Source: Streptosporangiaceae bacterium (GTDB lineage Bacteria > Actinomycetota > Actinomycetes > Streptosporangiales > Streptosporangiaceae). From it: a stretch of DNA of 6,230 bases. The stretch's first letter is position 1. Every line of letters begins with the position of its first letter. Location: positions 1 to 6,230 of the forward strand of contig JASHQP010000062.1 in assembly GCA_030039095.1 (NCBI GenBank). Reading direction: 5' to 3'. Made by a program: the position numbers and the translations under genes. The notes beneath the pieces are model-generated. The model made no database searches. It worked only from the letters and a program-made list of their open reading frames with translations, and was not told where the DNA came from. Shown piece by piece: positions 5,405 through 6,230 of the stretch.

Positions 5405-6037
5405 ATGGCGACACCCGTGCCGCCCGCCGCGCCCGAGGAAACGGGACTGTGGCAAGGCGGTTTCTCCGGGCCAGGCCTGCCCGCCCTCGGCGGCGCGGTG
5501 GTCATCGCGGCCCAGTTGCCTGACGACGGGGCCGGCGTCCTGGTTTCCTACGCGGGCGGCGTCTTCACCCGGCAGTTCTGGACCACGGGCCCGCCCGTTC
5601 CGCAGGTCACCGAGATCCTCGAGCCGGACGAGGTCGCCGCGATCAGGGACCAGGTCACCGAGCAGCTGCGGGCGCCCGGCAGCGGGCTCGACGAGGTCCC
5701 GCTGCGGGAGTTCGTGGAAGCCGTCCGGCTGCACTTCGCGCAGGACGCCTCGCACCGTTTCGCCGACGCGGTGTTCGGCCCCATCACGCAGTCCAGCCCG
5801 CAGGGCCTGCAGGGGCAGGTGACCTGGCCCGGCGACGTCATCGGCACCGTGCTGGGCAACTCCGGCGGCGTCTCCGCGCAGTCGCACCTCGCCAACGTGG
5901 CGGCCGGCAACCCGGCGTGGCTGCGCAACGCCGACCTGCGGTCGCTGGTGATCGCGCTGCAGCAGGCGCTGGGCACCGCGCAGCTGGACCCGCTATGGCA
6001 GCACATGCTGGCCTTCGCCGAGCAGGCCCTGACCTAG
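5405..6037 (+). CDS. Hypothetical protein of 210 residues, function unknown
   Basis: I do not recognise this protein. The gene is convincing: ATG has GAGGAG (5391-5396) eight bases upstream, codon use matches the neighbours, and the frame ends just before a strong terminator. There is a Pro/Ala-rich start (residues 1-12), then a probable beta region with alternating hydrophobic residues (L-G-G-A-V-V-I-A-A-Q-L, about 28-38, and G-V-L-V-S-Y-A-G-G-V-F, about 44-54). The C-terminal half, with L-R-S-L-V-I-A-L-Q-Q-A-L and W-Q-H-M-L-A-F-A-E-Q-A-L, looks helical and amphipathic. It has no signal peptide, no strong membrane segment, no cysteine and no recognisable nucleotide- or metal-binding motif, so a soluble cytoplasmic protein is likely. 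It follows the GS-like gene by 93 bp and may share its transcript. A role with that enzyme is possible but rests on position alone. Confidence 0.8.
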   Translation: MATPVPPAAPEETGLWQGGFSGPGLPALGGAVVIAAQLPDDGAGVLVSYAGGVFTRQFWTTGPPVPQVTEILEPDEVAAIRDQVTEQLRAPGSGLDEVPLREFVEAVRLHFAQDASHRFADAVFGPITQSSPQGLQGQVTWPGDVIGTVLGNSGGVSAQSHLANVAAGNPAWLRNADLRSLVIALQQALGTAQLDPLWQHMLAFAEQALT

Positions 6038-6047
6038 GGGCCTGGAA

Positions 6048-6103
6048 ACGCGGATGCGCCCGGGAGCCCTCACGGGGGCAAGGCTCCCGGGCGCATCCCG
6101 CGT
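6048..6103. terminator. Strong hairpin terminator, probably bidirectional
   Basis: GGATGCGCCCGGGAGCC (6052-6068) and its exact complement (6082-6098) form a perfect 17-bp stem with a 13-base loop. ACGCG/CGCGT outside it extend the stem to about 6048-6103 with one bulged base. No U-tract follows in either direction, as is common for actinobacterial terminators. It begins 10 bases after the stop at 6037 and ends 18 bases before the stop of the convergent gene at 6122, so it can serve both. Confidence 0.85.
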
Positions 6104-6121
6104 CCGAACCGGTGGCGGTGC

Positions 6122-6230
6122 TTAACGCGGCTGAAGCGGGTAACCGGCTGGCAGCAGAACAGGGCCGACGCCCGGGATCGCCTGAGCCCGGGCTTCGGCG
6201 AGCACGGCCGCGGCGGCCTGCCGGGGGGTC
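6122..6230 (-). CDS. C-terminal end of an unidentified convergent gene (cut by window edge)
   Basis: On the minus strand a frame is open from base 6230 to a TAA stop at 6122-6124. Its last 35 codons start with an alanine-rich helical stretch (R-Q-A-A-A-A-V-L-A-E-A-R-A-Q) and end in A-I-P-G-V-G-P-V-L-L-P-A-G-Y-P-L-Q-P-R. Third codon positions are mostly G or C, and the stop lies next to the shared terminator hairpin, both expected of a real gene end. The fragment is too short to name a family; the gene's start and main body are outside the window. Confidence 0.55.
   Translation of the reverse strand, partial: TPRQAAAAVLAEARAQAIPGVGPVLLPAGYPLQPR

Overview
The window looks like chromosomal DNA of a high-GC actinomycete. 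The visible signs are very GC-rich coding sequence with G/C at third codon positions, GTG and TTG starts, purine-rich Shine-Dalgarno sites and a terminator hairpin without a U-tract. The genus cannot be fixed from the sequence. There is no IS element, tRNA, rRNA, CRISPR array or integration site, and most of the window is ordinary metabolic gene content.

Left half (1-2900, minus strand). Reading leftwards, a LacI-family regulator (1817-2830) is followed after 42 bp by a complete L-arabinose isomerase, araA (257-1774). After another 145 bp comes the 5' end of an acetoacetate-decarboxylase-like gene (1-111, cut by the window edge). The regulator and araA look like one transcription unit. The third gene may have its own control region, because the gap before it holds two near-identical palindromic elements 21 bp apart and a -10-like hexamer. 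araB and araD are absent from the window.

Divergent control region (2831-3101). This AT-richer stretch holds a promoter-like pair reading into the regulator with a 31-bp inverted repeat over its -10 box, which fits autoregulation. It also holds a second palindrome of 22 bp abutting a 10-bp palindrome on the side of the rightward genes, and a possible 33-codon leader ORF.

Right half (3102-6037, plus strand). An aspartate/glutamate-racemase-superfamily enzyme (3102-3863), a glutamine-synthetase-like ligase (3971-5311) and an unrecognised 210-residue protein (5405-6037) run in the same direction with gaps of about 100 bp. The racemase-like protein has Asp where the first catalytic Cys normally sits. 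The ligase keeps the ATP/metal and glutamate-binding motifs of glutamine synthetase but lacks the glutamate that handles ammonia. Together they suggest side metabolism of an acidic amino acid or an amine rather than ammonia assimilation, but the substrates are unknown. A strong 17-bp perfect hairpin (extended 6048-6103) ends this unit and probably also ends a convergent gene entering from the right edge (6122-6230, minus strand), of which only the last 35 codons are visible.

The most interesting points are the racemase/ligase pair with altered active sites, the two palindromes in the divergent control region, and the pairing of a LacI regulator with an araA that lacks araB/araD neighbours. 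No wholly new system can be claimed from this window.
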